Source of the DNA: Candidatus Rifleibacteriota bacterium
GTDB lineage: Bacteria > Muiribacteriota > Ozemobacteria > Ozemobacterales > Ozemobacteraceae
Assembly: GCA_015232575.1 (NCBI GenBank)
Contig: JADFZL010000019.1
Location: forward strand, 1 to 64,000
Direction: 5' to 3'
DNA: 64,000 nt
The notes under the pieces are model-generated. The model worked only from the letters and a program-made list of their open reading frames with translations, was not told the DNA's origin and searched no databases. The first letter of the stretch is position 1; every line of letters starts with the position of its first letter. This document shows positions 26,769-35,035 of this stretch, piece by piece. The translations under genes were made by a program, and so were the position numbers.

Positions 26769-28080
26769 TAATACTGATAAAAATCTCGACAAAAGAAAAG
26801 TTGAAAATGCTGATGTCAAAGCAAACAGCGGCAATGACTCAAGAATTCCTGTTAATGCCGATGAGTGCATAAAACTTCCGTTTCCCTCAAAGATCGATCT
26901 CGAATACCGCGTCAGAATCGAAAAAGCTGCTTACGACAAGATAGTGCTGCATTCGGCCGAAAATGTGAAAGTGGAGCTTTGCGGTGTCCTAATCGGACGC
27001 ACTGGAATTGATGATCTTGGAACTTACCTTCTGATCGACGACATGATAAGAGCCGAAGGTTCCAAGAATGAGGGCGCCCAGGTAACTTTTACACACACAT
27101 CCTGGGATTACATCCATTCAGAACTTGAAAAAAGAGGTTCAGGAAAGATAATCGGCTGGTATCATACACATCCGGGGTTCGGTATTTTCCTTTCTGACAT
27201 GGATAAATTCATTCATGACTATTTTTTCAATCAGCCTTTTCAGGTCGCATTCGTGTATGATCCGATTGCAAAAACCGAGGGTCTCTTTGCATGGATTTCT
27301 GGAGCGATAAAACCCCTGAACAAATGGTGGGTCGGTGATAATCAGCGCACCCTTCAGCAGGGCAGCGTTGGAAACGAGCCGATCAAATTACTCTCAGATT
27401 CGAAATATTCTTCAAAATTGGAAGAAATTCGAAGAGGACCACCTGAAATCACTGACTGGTGGCGCATTGCGACGATAATATCAGCATTCTGTCTTGGAAT
27501 GCTTATTTCGACATTTACTTTTCGCATGAATTCTGAAACAGCTTTTAAAGAAGCTGCAAGAGCAGAATTTCGATCTCTTTTCGCCAGTCTTGGCGGATTG
27601 TATGCTGAATCGTCAGACCTTCAAATTATTGGAAACCGCATTGAAAGCACAATATCAAAACTTAACTCTTCAGAATGCCAGACAGATGCCGTAAAAACTG
27701 AATTGCAAGCCTCACTTGAATTAGTATCAAGTTTTTCCGCAACACTTAAAGACCGCGAAATGAAGCTGATGAATCTAATATCAGGCCGAGCCGGTGATCC
27801 AATACCAGTTTTTCAAAAAATTCCAATAATTGAACAACAAATTATGCAAATTCGCAACATTCTTGCCGAAGTGTACTTATTTGAAGTGAAAAATCTTTTG
27901 ATGAATAACGGAAGTAATGGAAATACTGGAAACGAGAATTTAAGTTCTGATGAATCAGGAAGAAAAACAGCTTTGAAGATTAAAGCATATTATCAACTGG
28001 CAATTGCCTTGAACCCAATGATAGAAGAGCGTTTTAAAAGCGAATTCCCTGGCGTATTTTCAAATTCCTCCGGAGAATAG
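26743..28080 (+). CDS. Membrane-anchored JAMM/JAB (Mov34) metallopeptidase
   Basis: The likely start is TTG at 26743 behind AGAGGTTTCAA, overlapping the E1 gene; TTG at 26725 is an alternative. The product is 445 residues. An Asn/Lys-rich N-terminus is followed by a JAB domain with the complete JAMM set: Glu78 in V-E-L-C-G-V-L-I-G, H141-T-H143, S151 and D154 (H-x-H-x7-S-x-x-D). A single membrane helix lies near 242-260, then a ~180-residue mostly helical tail. JAMM enzymes cleave ubiquitin-like isopeptide bonds or process precursors. Since the Ubl already ends in Gly, deconjugation is the more likely job. The tether places it at the membrane with the downstream proteins. Confidence 0.9.
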   Translation: MSNKKNTNNNTDKNLDKRKVENADVKANSGNDSRIPVNADECIKLPFPSKIDLEYRVRIEKAAYDKIVLHSAENVKVELCGVLIGRTGIDDLGTYLLIDDMIRAEGSKNEGAQVTFTHTSWDYIHSELEKRGSGKIIGWYHTHPGFGIFLSDMDKFIHDYFFNQPFQVAFVYDPIAKTEGLFAWISGAIKPLNKWWVGDNQRTLQQGSVGNEPIKLLSDSKYSSKLEEIRRGPPEITDWWRIATIISAFCLGMLISTFTFRMNSETAFKEAARAEFRSLFASLGGLYAESSDLQIIGNRIESTISKLNSSECQTDAVKTELQASLELVSSFSATLKDREMKLMNLISGRAGDPIPVFQKIPIIEQQIMQIRNILAEVYLFEVKNLLMNNGSNGNTGNENLSSDESGRKTALKIKAYYQLAIALNPMIEERFKSEFPGVFSNSSGE

Positions 28081-28083
28081 TAC

Positions 28084-29166
28084 ATGTCGGATGAAAAAAT
28101 AGTAATTTCAAAAAAAGATTTGTCAGACCCAAGAGTTAGAGAGATGGTTGACCAGGAAAAGGCAGCCAGAAAGCCGTTGTCAAGCCAGCACAGAGAACCG
28201 GTACAAACCGGCATTTTTTTTAATCCGATTTTCTATACCGCCGCAGCCTGCTCTCTTGGAGCATTCGTTGCATGGCTGATTCTTGAACCGATGATCATTA
28301 AAAAACCTGGATCGGAAGAAGGAATCGGCCTGAGTCTTCTTTTTCCCGTAACTTCTGCGATGGTCGGGCTCTTCGCCGGATTGATTGAAGGAATCATGTC
28401 ACGAAATTTTCAGAAGGCGCTTAAATGTGGAGGAATCGGTCTGGGAGTTGGCCTGGCATGGGGCGCCATAGCAATTATTCCCGCAAATATAATTTATATT
28501 TTTCTTGTATCAATTGGAGCTTCAATTTTTCCGCCACCAATGAAACCTGGCCCCGACTATTTTCCCAAAGGCGGATTTCTTTTCATGCTGATGTCGGCAA
28601 GAGCTACAGCCTGGACATTTATTGCAGCAGGAATGGGTCTGGGCCAGGGGATTGCACTTTCATCAAAAAAACTCATTCTCAACGGAATTGCGGGCGGACT
28701 TCTTGGAGGATTTCTTGGCGGACTCATCTTTGACCCAATCGGCCTGGTAATGAATCTTACGATGAAAGACTCAGGAGGAGGCGGCTCAGTAAGTAGAATG
28801 TTTGGTCTGATAGTCGTCGGCATGCTTGTTGGAGTATTCCTCGGACTGGTTGAAAATCTGACAAAGGAAGCATGGTTCATCATGAAATCGGGTCCTCTGA
28901 GAGGCAAACAGTTTGTCGTTTTCAATAATCCACTTGTTATCGGAAGTTCTCCAAAATGCGATGTATATATTTTTAAAGACGCAGCTGTTGAACCTAAACA
29001 TGCAGAACTATTCCAGATCGGCAGTAAATATGAGCTTCGCGATTCAAAAAGCGCTCAGGGAACATTCATAAACGGTAAAAAAGTCGAGAAAAAAATTCTT
29101 GAAAATGGTGATATCATTGTAATTGGTGAAAGCGTCCTTGAATTCAGGCAAAAGGCAGTCGGTTAG
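28084..29166 (+). CDS. Multi-span membrane protein with C-terminal FHA-like domain
   Basis: A 360-residue protein. About six hydrophobic, Gly-rich segments span residues 45-255. A ~90-residue FHA-like domain follows from G-K-Q-F-V-V-F, with L-V-I-G-S-S-P, K-H-A-E-L and G-T-F-I-N-G-K. The phosphothreonine-contacting Arg (usually I-G-R) is Ser, and the S-x-x-H Ser is Glu (V-E-P-K-H-A), so classical phosphopeptide binding may be lost. It starts 3 bases after the JAB stop. It may be the membrane hub of the ubiquitin-like system; this is inference from operon position. Confidence 0.8.
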   Translation: MSDEKIVISKKDLSDPRVREMVDQEKAARKPLSSQHREPVQTGIFFNPIFYTAAACSLGAFVAWLILEPMIIKKPGSEEGIGLSLLFPVTSAMVGLFAGLIEGIMSRNFQKALKCGGIGLGVGLAWGAIAIIPANIIYIFLVSIGASIFPPPMKPGPDYFPKGGFLFMLMSARATAWTFIAAGMGLGQGIALSSKKLILNGIAGGLLGGFLGGLIFDPIGLVMNLTMKDSGGGGSVSRMFGLIVVGMLVGVFLGLVENLTKEAWFIMKSGPLRGKQFVVFNNPLVIGSSPKCDVYIFKDAAVEPKHAELFQIGSKYELRDSKSAQGTFINGKKVEKKILENGDIIVIGESVLEFRQKAVG

Positions 29167-29207
29167 ATTCAAATATCGAAATATTGTAATAATTTTTGGA
29201 GAAATGT

Positions 29208-30032
29208 ATGTCAAACACTATTCAGTGTAAATTATGCGGTGCAGATGTAGAAGTTCCAGAGAATTATTCCAAACCTTTCATTAAATGTACATCATGTCAG
29301 AAAATGACAAATATTTCTGTTCCATCGAAGCCGGCTGCCGGAGCAAGGGCCCCTGCACCTGCCAGTCAGGCCTCACCTGTTAATCCCGTCAAACCACCAA
29401 GTTCTGCAGCGCCAATTCGCAGCCCGCAGACAGATAATTTCGCACCATTAACATCATCGCCTTCCCCGCTCTCATCGCCACCGTCTTCTGATAAGCTTCC
29501 CGAAATAATGAAAGCAAATAAGAAACTTGCCGGGAAAGAATGTGATATTTGTGGTGGAAAAATAGAACTCGGCGAAATGGTACACAACTGTACAAACTGT
29601 CAGGCGACCAGCCATCAGAAATGCTGGGAAAGAAAGGGCGGATGCCCAAAAGCTGAATGCACTTCAACCTCCCTCGTCACTTCAGATAACAACAAAATGA
29701 CTGCCGCCGAAGCTGGTGAAGACCCTGCAAATATGATTCCATGCAGATGGTGCAAGGAAAAAATTATTCGCGGAGCTCGGAAATGCAGACACTGCGGCGA
29801 ATTTCAGAGCGATGTTGACCGCGAAGCAGCTGCTACAAAAAATGTAGAGCCAGCTGACCTCGAACTTACTGGATTTGACTGGTTCCTTGTGGTAATTCCA
29901 TGCGGCTGTGGATGCTGGGTCGGACTTGTATATTCAATCATGGGAAAACCAAAAGGTAGACCAATGCTTGCTTATGGAATATTATCCAATATAATCTGGA
30001 AATTAATTGCAACCATTCTCAATTCACTATGA
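29208..30032 (+). CDS. Membrane-anchored prokaryotic RING-type protein with two zinc ribbons
   Basis: A 274-residue protein starting at ATG 29208 behind TTGGAGAAATGT. An N-terminal zinc ribbon (C7/C10, C27/C30) and a Pro/Ser/Ala-rich linker (about 39-98) come first. A RING-type cross-brace follows: C112-x2-C115, C128-x2-C131, H136-x2-C139, C146-x4-C151. Next is a second zinc ribbon (C179/C182, C193/C196), then hydrophobic C-terminal segments with a C-G-C-G-C-W cluster. Prokaryotic RING families have been described beside bacterial ubiquitin-like genes. An E3-like role is plausible but not shown, since no E2 gene is present. A treble-clef zinc finger without ligase function is the alternative. 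Confidence 0.85.
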   Translation: MSNTIQCKLCGADVEVPENYSKPFIKCTSCQKMTNISVPSKPAAGARAPAPASQASPVNPVKPPSSAAPIRSPQTDNFAPLTSSPSPLSSPPSSDKLPEIMKANKKLAGKECDICGGKIELGEMVHNCTNCQATSHQKCWERKGGCPKAECTSTSLVTSDNNKMTAAEAGEDPANMIPCRWCKEKIIRGARKCRHCGEFQSDVDREAAATKNVEPADLELTGFDWFLVVIPCGCGCWVGLVYSIMGKPKGRPMLAYGILSNIIWKLIATILNSL

Positions 30033-30042
30033 GGTTTGAAAC

Positions 30043-30675
30043 GTGCTCGATTCGAAAATGAAAGGTCCGAAAAAAATACCTGTCCCGGATCCTCTTCCGG
30101 CAGACTCTGCGTCCGCCGGAAAAATCTGCTCGATATGTTCATCCGGAATATGCCAGGGAGAAACAATAGTTTTCTGCAGAGACTGCAAACTCCCGTATCA
30201 CAATGACTGCTGGAAAGAAATAGGCGGATGCGGCACCTACGGCTGCCTTTCGGCACCAGCCGTTCAAAAGACCGAAACTGCTCCGGCAGATATCTATCAA
30301 CCGGGCTGGACGACAGAAAAAACCTGTCCCGCGTGCCAGAAAAAGATTCTTTCAAACGCTCTTATCTGCAAATGGTGCAAAGCAACTTTTCCACATGAAA
30401 AACCAATGACCTTTCAGGAATATTGCGACCGCGAATATATCGATGAGGAATCTCTAAAAATAAGAAATTTTGTAATCGGAAATTTCATATTCAGTACAAT
30501 GGGTTGCTTCTTTCCATTTTCAATAGCCATAAATCTCTTTCATCTCTTTTATCCTGAAGGTTTCCTGTTCAGATATAAAAGACTTCCACCAACCCTGAAA
30601 GTGATTTTTCATGCAGGGCTGGGTGTCTCGATAGTCTGGGGAATTCTGGCAATATTATTTTTAATATTCAGATAG
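30043..30675 (+). CDS. Second membrane-anchored RING-type protein
   Basis: A 210-residue protein starting with GTG behind ATGAGGTTTGAAAC, 10 bases after the first RING gene. The RING-type motif is C29-x2-C32, C45-x2-C48, H53-x2-C56, C63-x4-C68, very close to the motif in 29208-30032 (both have H-x2-C-W-x5-G-C). A zinc ribbon follows (C94/C97, C108/C111), then two membrane helices at the C-terminus. The N-terminal zinc ribbon and long linker of its neighbour are absent. It is the last gene of the ubiquitin-like operon; a convergent anti-sigma gene begins 60 bases beyond. Confidence 0.85.
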   Translation: MLDSKMKGPKKIPVPDPLPADSASAGKICSICSSGICQGETIVFCRDCKLPYHNDCWKEIGGCGTYGCLSAPAVQKTETAPADIYQPGWTTEKTCPACQKKILSNALICKWCKATFPHEKPMTFQEYCDREYIDEESLKIRNFVIGNFIFSTMGCFFPFSIAINLFHLFYPEGFLFRYKRLPPTLKVIFHAGLGVSIVWGILAILFLIFR

Positions 30676-30735
30676 TACAAAGTAATCGCAAAACAGACCG
30701 ACACGAGAAACCATCCTGAATTATTGAGAAGATAC

Positions 30736-31692
30736 TCAGAAGCCCTGATTCATCGACGGGGCGGCATTTGAGGTATCAACCGGTGAAGAAGTCTTCGAAT
30801 CACCTGAAAATATCACTGTCGATACATCATCAGAATACTCGCTCATTATACGTCCGGAATGTGAAATAAATCTTATTGAAGATTCGGATATTTTTTCAGT
30901 CGATATTGGTGTGGTTATCGTTGCGTTTCCGCTCTCAAGCCTTATTTCTGTATTCTGCGAAGTAACCATCAACATGAACTTTGAAGCAGAAGTAACAATT
31001 TTGCCTCCCGGCACGGAAAGTGAATATTGTACAGAACTTTTTGAGAAGTCACAGAGATAAATTCCGGATATAGCGCTCAGCGAGTTATCAAGCAGCGAGA
31101 ATCTGGAATTTTCCGAAGCGTTAATTTCAGCTGATTCTGATGGAATTATCTTAAGTGTCGTGTCAGAAGGAACAGTAAATATGACACCTCTGGAAATTGC
31201 AACTGTTTTTTCACTGCTTTTTCCATCAATCTGAGAAATCTGTGTGCAGGAAATTGCCGAATGCGGTTCATTCTTTTCAGAGTGTACAGGTTGCATGGGA
31301 CTTTGTACAGGAGTTTTTAAAGAATTAACACCGGAACTCTGCAAAGACAAATAAGAAGCGATGCCTACGCAGGCAATCATTGGCAATGCTAACTTCAGTA
31401 TAATTCCTGATATGTTCAGCGATGATTCAGCAATATTAGGTGCTGAAGTATTTGAAATTTTCTTCATGGTTTTCGAAATCTGATCACGTCCGGGAAAATC
31501 GGATTTCGAGGGTTTAAGCGAATTATCAAGATTTGAAAAGAGCTTTCTCAATTGAACCAGCTTTTTTCTGCACGATTCGCACTGTGGAAGGTGACTCTCG
31601 AAAGACGACTTTTCAGCAATCGAAAGATCGTTTTCAAGATATCTCTGTAAAGTAATTGAATCGATGCCACACGCATTCCCTGACTGGTTCAT
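30736..31692 (-). CDS. Anti-sigma factor: zinc-finger N-terminus, membrane helix, FecR-like periplasmic domain
   Basis: A 318-residue protein. The N-terminus has H-L-P-Q-C-E-S-C, the H-x3-C-x2-C of ZAS/zf-HC2 anti-sigma domains. One membrane helix lies near residues 100-120. The outer part is FecR-like (S-V-P-G-G-K-I-V-T-S-A-S-K-F and I-R-L-E-S-G-N-A-T-I). Its ATG overlaps the sigma factor stop (ATGA), a classical sigma/anti-sigma coupling. The C-terminus is S-M-N-Q-G-F, similar to the tails of 33172 and 35036. It should hold the partner sigma factor inactive until an envelope signal. Confidence 0.85.
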   Translation of the reverse strand: MNQSGNACGIDSITLQRYLENDLSIAEKSSFESHLPQCESCRKKLVQLRKLFSNLDNSLKPSKSDFPGRDQISKTMKKISNTSAPNIAESSLNISGIILKLALPMIACVGIASYLSLQSSGVNSLKTPVQSPMQPVHSEKNEPHSAISCTQISQIDGKSSEKTVAISRGVIFTVPSDTTLKIIPSESAEINASENSRFSLLDNSLSAISGIYLCDFSKSSVQYSLSVPGGKIVTSASKFMLMVTSQNTEIRLESGNATITTPISTEKISESSIRFISHSGRIMSEYSDDVSTVIFSGDSKTSSPVDTSNAAPSMNQGF

Positions 31693-32267
31693 ATCGGTTC
31701 AACTCCCTTCCCGCTGCTTTCTGCTGATTCATCCTTGTCAAACCAGTTTCTGAGCATTTCACGAGCTCTGAAAATACTGGTTTTGACCGTACCGAGTGGT
31801 TCATTAAGAATCTGGGCAATTTCCTCATAGCTTAACTGGGCGCCATGCCTGAGAAGAAAAACAATTCTAAGCCCTAGTGGAAGTTTTTCAACAAGTTCAT
31901 CAATAGTTATCTTTGTTACTATCCGTTCACCCTGACTTCCAAACAATCTACCCTGATAGTTCTCATCAAGACTGACATTGCTGTTATTTTTACTTTCTTT
32001 TCTCAAGAATTCAGAAACAAAGTTCACAGCTATTTTCATTATCCACGGAGAAAATGGACGGCTCGTATCAAACTGATTCAATGCGCTGTAAGCTCTGATG
32101 AATATTTCCTGACACATGTCATCAGCGCTTGAAATATTACAAGCTCTTCGAACTACTGAATGAACATGCGGCCAGTATTTTTCAACAATCGGTCCAAATG
32201 AATCTTTTTGTCCACACCTGGCCTGAATAATCAGTTCTGATTCTTTTTCTTTATTTAAAAGCAGCAT
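31689..32267 (-). CDS. ECF RNA polymerase sigma factor
   Basis: About 192 residues. The sigma-2 region has D-D-M-C-Q-E-I-F-I-R-A-Y and F-S-P-W-I-M-K-I-A-V-N; the sigma-4 region has L-S-Y-E-E-I-A-Q-I-L-N-E-P-L-G-T-V-K-T-S-I-F-R-A-R. The ATG at 32265-32267 is used; a TTG two codons upstream is the alternative, and neither has a strong ribosome site. The gene 32289-33089 ends 22 bases upstream, so the sigma gene is probably read through from it. Its regulon may include the neighbouring secreted-protein genes; this is inference. Confidence 0.9.
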   Translation of the reverse strand: MLLLNKEKESELIIQARCGQKDSFGPIVEKYWPHVHSVVRRACNISSADDMCQEIFIRAYSALNQFDTSRPFSPWIMKIAVNFVSEFLRKESKNNSNVSLDENYQGRLFGSQGERIVTKITIDELVEKLPLGLRIVFLLRHGAQLSYEEIAQILNEPLGTVKTSIFRAREMLRNWFDKDESAESSGKGVEPI

Positions 32268-32288
32268 TGCCAATGGATTGTTAACATA

Positions 32289-33089
32289 TTATTTCAGATT
32301 TGAAGAAGTTGGCTGTGAAGGAGCAGGCATAGAAGTTTTCACTTTAAGCATTGTCTCAATAGCTGAAGGAGATGTTGGTTTTGCTCTTCCGGCAGGTTTT
32401 ACCGGTGTTGCCGGTGATACCAGCTGCGGAACAGTTTCAGTCACTTCTTTTGTCTCTCCGGTTGCTGTCCGAACTGTAACAGTGCGTTTTTCAAGTTTAA
32501 CAACACTGCTGCCAGACGTATTTTTTGCTCCAATTTTTGCATGAGAAGTATCAAGATGTTTTGAGGCTGATGTTACCAGTGAGTTTAATGATCCGGAAGA
32601 GGCACCTTTCCCCTCTCCCTGAACAGGCGCGTTTTTTACTTTCTTAACAACTTTTCCATCTGCATTCAGCAGAATATTCTCAAGAGTTTCAGGTTTTTCC
32701 CTGAGATAGCCCTTCAACATGAGTTTCGTGATTGCTTCAGTGTCGATTTCTGTTATCTTTGTGTCAGGATAATCAGAATTATAAGCATCTATTGCTTTCT
32801 GAAGTCTTTCGGTTTCTTCGTTTGTAACATAAGAATATTCTGAAGGTTTTTCAGCAGATCTGGCATCAGCAGCAGATTGAATACTTGGTGTACCAAATCC
32901 TATTTTCGAAGGTCCCATTTGAGAACTGGCGCCAACGGATGTTCCAGTGGCCGTATCGGTTAAAGTAGTGGTTGAAGTAGCTGTTGTCTGCTGTCCTGCA
33001 ATGGCAGGAATAGCTGAGAACATAAGAAGAAAAGAAATCATACTCAAAATTCTGTTAATTTCTAGCTTTAATTTTTGTGTTCTAAACAT
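32289..33089 (-). CDS. Secreted Ser/Thr/Lys-rich hypothetical protein
   Basis: A 266-residue protein. It starts behind GGAGGATAAA and has a signal peptide ending A-I-P-A-I-A-G. Low-complexity Thr/Ser-rich stretches flank a central segment Y-V-T-N-E-E-T-E-R-L-Q-K-A-I-D-A-Y. No family is recognised. It lies between a FecR/TPR protein gene and the sigma factor gene on the same strand. Confidence 0.65.
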   Translation of the reverse strand: MFRTQKLKLEINRILSMISFLLMFSAIPAIAGQQTTATSTTTLTDTATGTSVGASSQMGPSKIGFGTPSIQSAADARSAEKPSEYSYVTNEETERLQKAIDAYNSDYPDTKITEIDTEAITKLMLKGYLREKPETLENILLNADGKVVKKVKNAPVQGEGKGASSGSLNSLVTSASKHLDTSHAKIGAKNTSGSSVVKLEKRTVTVRTATGETKEVTETVPQLVSPATPVKPAGRAKPTSPSAIETMLKVKTSMPAPSQPTSSNLK

Positions 33090-33171
33090 TTTATCCTCCA
33101 GGATTTATCAATCTTCAAACTCGTTCCAGTTTCTGAAAAAGCTTTACAGGCAACTAAACATTCGCTGATAA

Positions 33172-34722
33172 TTAAAAACCACTGTTGATTGAACCAGCCG
33201 AAAATGGCCGTTTATCAGGAAGTTTTTTTGTCTCAGACGATATTTTTCCTGACGCCTTAACTTCAGCAACCGTTTCTGTCGAAATTGAACTTTTTTCAGA
33301 CTGGCTTTGTGATGAAAAAAGTCCCGACTTAAGTTCTGAAATTATCCTGCTGACAAATGACAAGTCAACAGTCTCTGTTGCAGAAACGACATTATTAACA
33401 CTTTCTTTCCCCTGCAAATTTGTCAGTTTTTTTGACAATTCCATTGCTTTTGCTGCTCTATTTGCCCAGGGTGAGCCAGAATGATGTGTTTTCAGGAAAG
33501 CATAAACCTTTTCAGCGTCTTCATATCTGCCATCTACAAGATATGCTTTCAATAAAAAATACAGACCCTGCGCTTCAAGAAGGCTATCTGGCAAAGAAGA
33601 TCCAACCAGAATTCTTTTCTGCCTTGCACTCCTGGATAACTCGGACAAAGAATCCGGATCCATCATGGAAGTCGTTCTATTCGAATCAACCGTATTGGGA
33701 TAAGTCAAAAGCTGAAGAAAAGTTTTTGCATCAGACCAGAAATCGTCAAGCACTTCAGATGCTGACGCCAGATTTTCATCAAATGTCAGAGTCCGCATGG
33801 AATCAATAAGGTTTTTATCATTCATCTGGATTTCTGCAATCATAGCTTCAATCAATTTATCTCTGGGATCATTTGGATCAAATTTATGCAAAACAGGTGA
33901 AAGTTTCTTCAACAATGCAATTTCATTTTTATTTTCACGTGCAAGAATCGATTTAACAGATTCATACCATGCCTCGGGAAATTCTTTGACAGCAGCAGCC
34001 AAAGTTTTCTGCAATTCCGCACTTATTGGCTTTCCTGATTTGAAAGCATTAATAAGTGCTGATTCAAGAAGATGGGCTCTGTACTCTGGCAATTCTGCGA
34101 AAGAAGATTCTTTCATCAGCTCTGAATAAGCAACTGCTGCTTCTTCATATTTCCCATCATGTTCCAGGACAAGCGCTGCTTCAATCATTTTCAACGTTAA
34201 GGGTAATTCTGTTCCAGAAGACACTTCAGGGGTTCCAAAAGATTCGCCCTGATTTATCATGCTGCTTCCACTTGAATTTTCCGGGAAAACCTCGACCTTT
34301 CCTGCAGAAACTTCAACTGTTCCGCTTGCATTTGCCGAAAATACCGTTCCTCTCACACCAAGAATGGCCTGCGGAGTTCGAAACACATAACCCTTTGGAA
34401 TTGAAAAAACAACAACTTTCATAGAACCGCGTTTTATAGTCACTGAATCAGCCCTGAGTTCCGCTTCGCTGTCAGGTCTCAACGAAAGTGAAGCGAATGG
34501 ATAAACAATTGAACCCCAGGCGCCTTTCTCAGTTTTAATTGAAATTGGAGTAATACACGAAAATTTCTGAGCCGTAATCGGGAGCCAGCCCCTGTCTTTG
34601 AAAAACATGCAGCCGTCGATGGTTCCTTTAATAAAATGCACGCCAGAGCCAACCGCCTCAGCTGCATAAGAGCAAATCAAAAGACAAAGAACCGCGATTA
34701 CGGTTGCTGTTCTGCTCAACAT
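33172..34722 (-). CDS. Secreted FecR-domain protein with TPR-like helical repeats
   Basis: A 516-residue protein with a signal peptide (M-L-S-R-T...A-E-A). Residues ~30-165 form a FecR-like domain, ending R-T-P-Q-A-I-L-G-V-R-G-T-V-F-S-A-N and G-K-V-E-V-F. The remainder is helical with TPR-like pairs (L-E-H-D-G-K-Y-E-E-A-A-V-A-Y and L-V-D-G-R-Y-E-D-A-E-K-V-Y). It ends S-I-N-S-G-F. Its ribosome site AAAAGGAG touches the three-hairpin element at 34734. Probably periplasmic or surface scaffolding; the partner is unknown. Confidence 0.75.
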   Translation of the reverse strand: MLSRTATVIAVLCLLICSYAAEAVGSGVHFIKGTIDGCMFFKDRGWLPITAQKFSCITPISIKTEKGAWGSIVYPFASLSLRPDSEAELRADSVTIKRGSMKVVVFSIPKGYVFRTPQAILGVRGTVFSANASGTVEVSAGKVEVFPENSSGSSMINQGESFGTPEVSSGTELPLTLKMIEAALVLEHDGKYEEAAVAYSELMKESSFAELPEYRAHLLESALINAFKSGKPISAELQKTLAAAVKEFPEAWYESVKSILARENKNEIALLKKLSPVLHKFDPNDPRDKLIEAMIAEIQMNDKNLIDSMRTLTFDENLASASEVLDDFWSDAKTFLQLLTYPNTVDSNRTTSMMDPDSLSELSRSARQKRILVGSSLPDSLLEAQGLYFLLKAYLVDGRYEDAEKVYAFLKTHHSGSPWANRAAKAMELSKKLTNLQGKESVNNVVSATETVDLSFVSRIISELKSGLFSSQSQSEKSSISTETVAEVKASGKISSETKKLPDKRPFSAGSINSGF

Positions 34723-34733
34723 ATCAATTCTCC

Positions 34734-34947
34734 TTTTTAGAGGGGGCTCGCGCCCCCTCTCGGTGTTGGAACAAGTTCCAACACCTCACTCCCCGCGGTC
34801 GGGCACTTTGTGCCCTCCTGCATTTACCGTGGCGATGTCTGGTGAGGCACTTTGTGCACTTCTGCATTAATCGTGGCGATGTCTGGTGAGGCACTTTGTG
34901 CGCTTCTGCATTAATTGTGACTATGGCCGGTCTGGCATTTTGTTTAC
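34734..34947 (-). repeat. Three-hairpin repeat element, copy B, plus ~45-bp tandem repeats
   Basis: Stem 1 AGAGGGGGC/GCCCCCTCT is kept. Stem 2 here is GGTGTTGGAAC/GTTCCAACACC and stem 3 is GGGCAC/GTGCCC, so both strands of each stem changed together relative to copy A. From about 34817 three ~44-base tandem units follow, each carrying GCATTAATCGTGGCGATGTC or a variant and a GGCACTTTGTGC hairpin. The element forms the 5' leader of 33172-34722. Confidence 0.85.
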
Positions 34948-35035
34948 TCTATTTACATTCTGAAAATAAGGCGCAGAGCGTATGAAGTTCGATCCATGCC
35001 CTGCGCCTGAAGTTCACTTTTCAGAAATCATCTGA

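Noticed and set aside
25267..30675. Type VII secretion (because of the YukD/EsaB-like protein)
   Set aside because: No EssC/YukB ATPase, WXG100 protein or other secretion component is present. E1, JAMM and RING neighbours instead point to Ubl conjugation.
30736..34722. A complete FecI-FecR-TonB receptor signalling system
   Set aside because: No TonB-dependent receptor is in the window, and the anti-sigma has a zinc-finger N-terminus, unlike FecR itself.
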